A model generated the notes under the pieces. That model saw nothing but the letters and a program-made list of their open reading frames with translations. It was not told where the DNA came from and made no database searches. The position numbers were made by a program, and so were the translations under genes. From Duncaniella sp. (GTDB lineage: Bacteria > Bacteroidota > Bacteroidia > Bacteroidales > Muribaculaceae), in NCBI RefSeq assembly GCF_029054785.1, contig NZ_JAIDEN010000131.1, positions 1-6,328 on the forward strand: DNA of 6,328 bases, read 5' to 3'. Every line of letters starts with the position of its first letter. The stretch's first letter is position 1. This document shows positions 6,172 through 6,328 of this stretch, one piece after another.

Positions 6172-6202
6172 ATTGCCAATCCACATAAAATCACTACCTT
6201 TG
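6172..6202 (+). promoter_or_regulatory. Strong right-facing promoter for an off-window gene
   Basis: ATTG (6172-6175), a 19-nt spacer and TACCTTTG (6195-6202) match the Bacteroidota consensus with one mismatch in the -33 element. The extended -7, TACCTTTGCACAC, is identical to that of spt. Transcription should begin near 6208-6211. Confidence 0.7.
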
Positions 6203-6207
6203 CACAC

Positions 6208-6328
6208 CGATTATGTCCAATTAATAAACCCGACCGCTTCGGACATAGGCTTTTGGCCGAGCCAAACCCCTAAGCAGTCAAAAAGTAATTATCTATTAAT
6301 TAAACATTTAACGTGGATACTTTAAGTT
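6208..6328 (+). ncRNA. Candidate structured 5' leader (unclassified)
   Basis: From the predicted transcript start at least 120 nt are untranslated. TATGTCC (6212-6218) pairs with GGACATA (6241-6247) at the extreme 5' end of the RNA, with a 22-nt loop. TTTGGC (6252-6257) pairs with GCCAAA (6261-6266) around CGA. CCG/CGG (6234-6236 with 6240-6242) would compete with the first stem, so two folds are possible. The rest, from about 6280, is AT-rich and unstructured, as is usual before a Bacteroidota start codon. I do not recognise a known riboswitch. A ribosomal-protein-type autoregulatory leader is one possibility, but the downstream gene is not visible. Confidence 0.35.

Larger units (their letters stand above)
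5945..6328. other. Gene-free divergent intergenic region
   Basis: These 384 bp contain no credible reading frame on either strand; stop codons are dense and no family is recognisable. They hold the left-facing YitT promoter (5968-5999), an AT-rich stretch of about 170 bp in which I see nothing clear, a strong right-facing promoter (6172-6202) and a leader with hairpins to the window end. The gene served by that promoter must begin beyond 6328. Confidence 0.7.

Noticed and set aside
6213..6224. A three-codon leader frame (ATG TCC AAT TAA) at the 5' end of the right-hand leader
   Set aside because: It is too short to be meaningful, lies within a predicted stem, and carries no run of regulatory codons such as an attenuator peptide would have.
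6252..6270. TTTGGC/GCCAAA hairpin as an intrinsic terminator
   Set aside because: It is followed by CCCCTAAGC and not by a T tract, so it is better read as leader structure.

Overview
The window looks like a chromosomal segment from a gut Bacteroidales bacterium, probably a Muribaculaceae/Bacteroidaceae-type genome. This rests on three things: the protein families, among them a Bacteroides-type serine palmitoyltransferase; the repeated Bacteroidota promoter signature (TTTG, about 20 nt, TAnnTTTG); and the lack of clear Shine-Dalgarno sequences ahead of the start codons. Coding regions are of moderate GC and the spacers are AT-rich. I see no insertion sequence, tRNA, rRNA, CRISPR array or phage gene. 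It reads as ordinary core genome, rich in lipid and envelope genes.

Layout from left to right. Positions 1-92 hold a left-facing promoter and the leader of a gene outside the window. At 192-223 a right-facing promoter drives a secreted DUF1460 (NlpC/P60-like) peptidoglycan amidase at 256-1134. A bidirectional hairpin terminator at 1156-1204 separates it from a convergent minus-strand pair. The first gene of that pair in transcription order is a lysophospholipid-acyltransferase-like protein (3362-2514), followed 40 nt later by a sigma-54-dependent activator without a receiver domain (2473-1211). A 237-bp divergent promoter region carrying a perfect 12-bp palindrome separates the pair from serine palmitoyltransferase (spt, 3600-4787, plus strand), the entry enzyme of sphingolipid synthesis. 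A 15-bp perfect hairpin at 4803-4846 lies between spt and the convergent YitT-family membrane protein (5944-5012, minus). The last 384 bp hold no gene. They contain the left-facing YitT promoter, a strong right-facing promoter (6172-6202) and a structured leader that runs off the end of the window toward an unseen gene.

Common theme: spt and the acyltransferase are both membrane-lipid genes read from one shared divergent regulatory region, and the acyltransferase is probably cotranscribed with the sigma-54 activator. Coordinate control of sphingolipid and glycero- or amino-lipid synthesis is a reasonable hypothesis, but only the gene arrangement supports it. I found no clearly novel system. 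The least explained pieces are the structured leader at 6208-6328 and the palindrome between spt and the acyltransferase.
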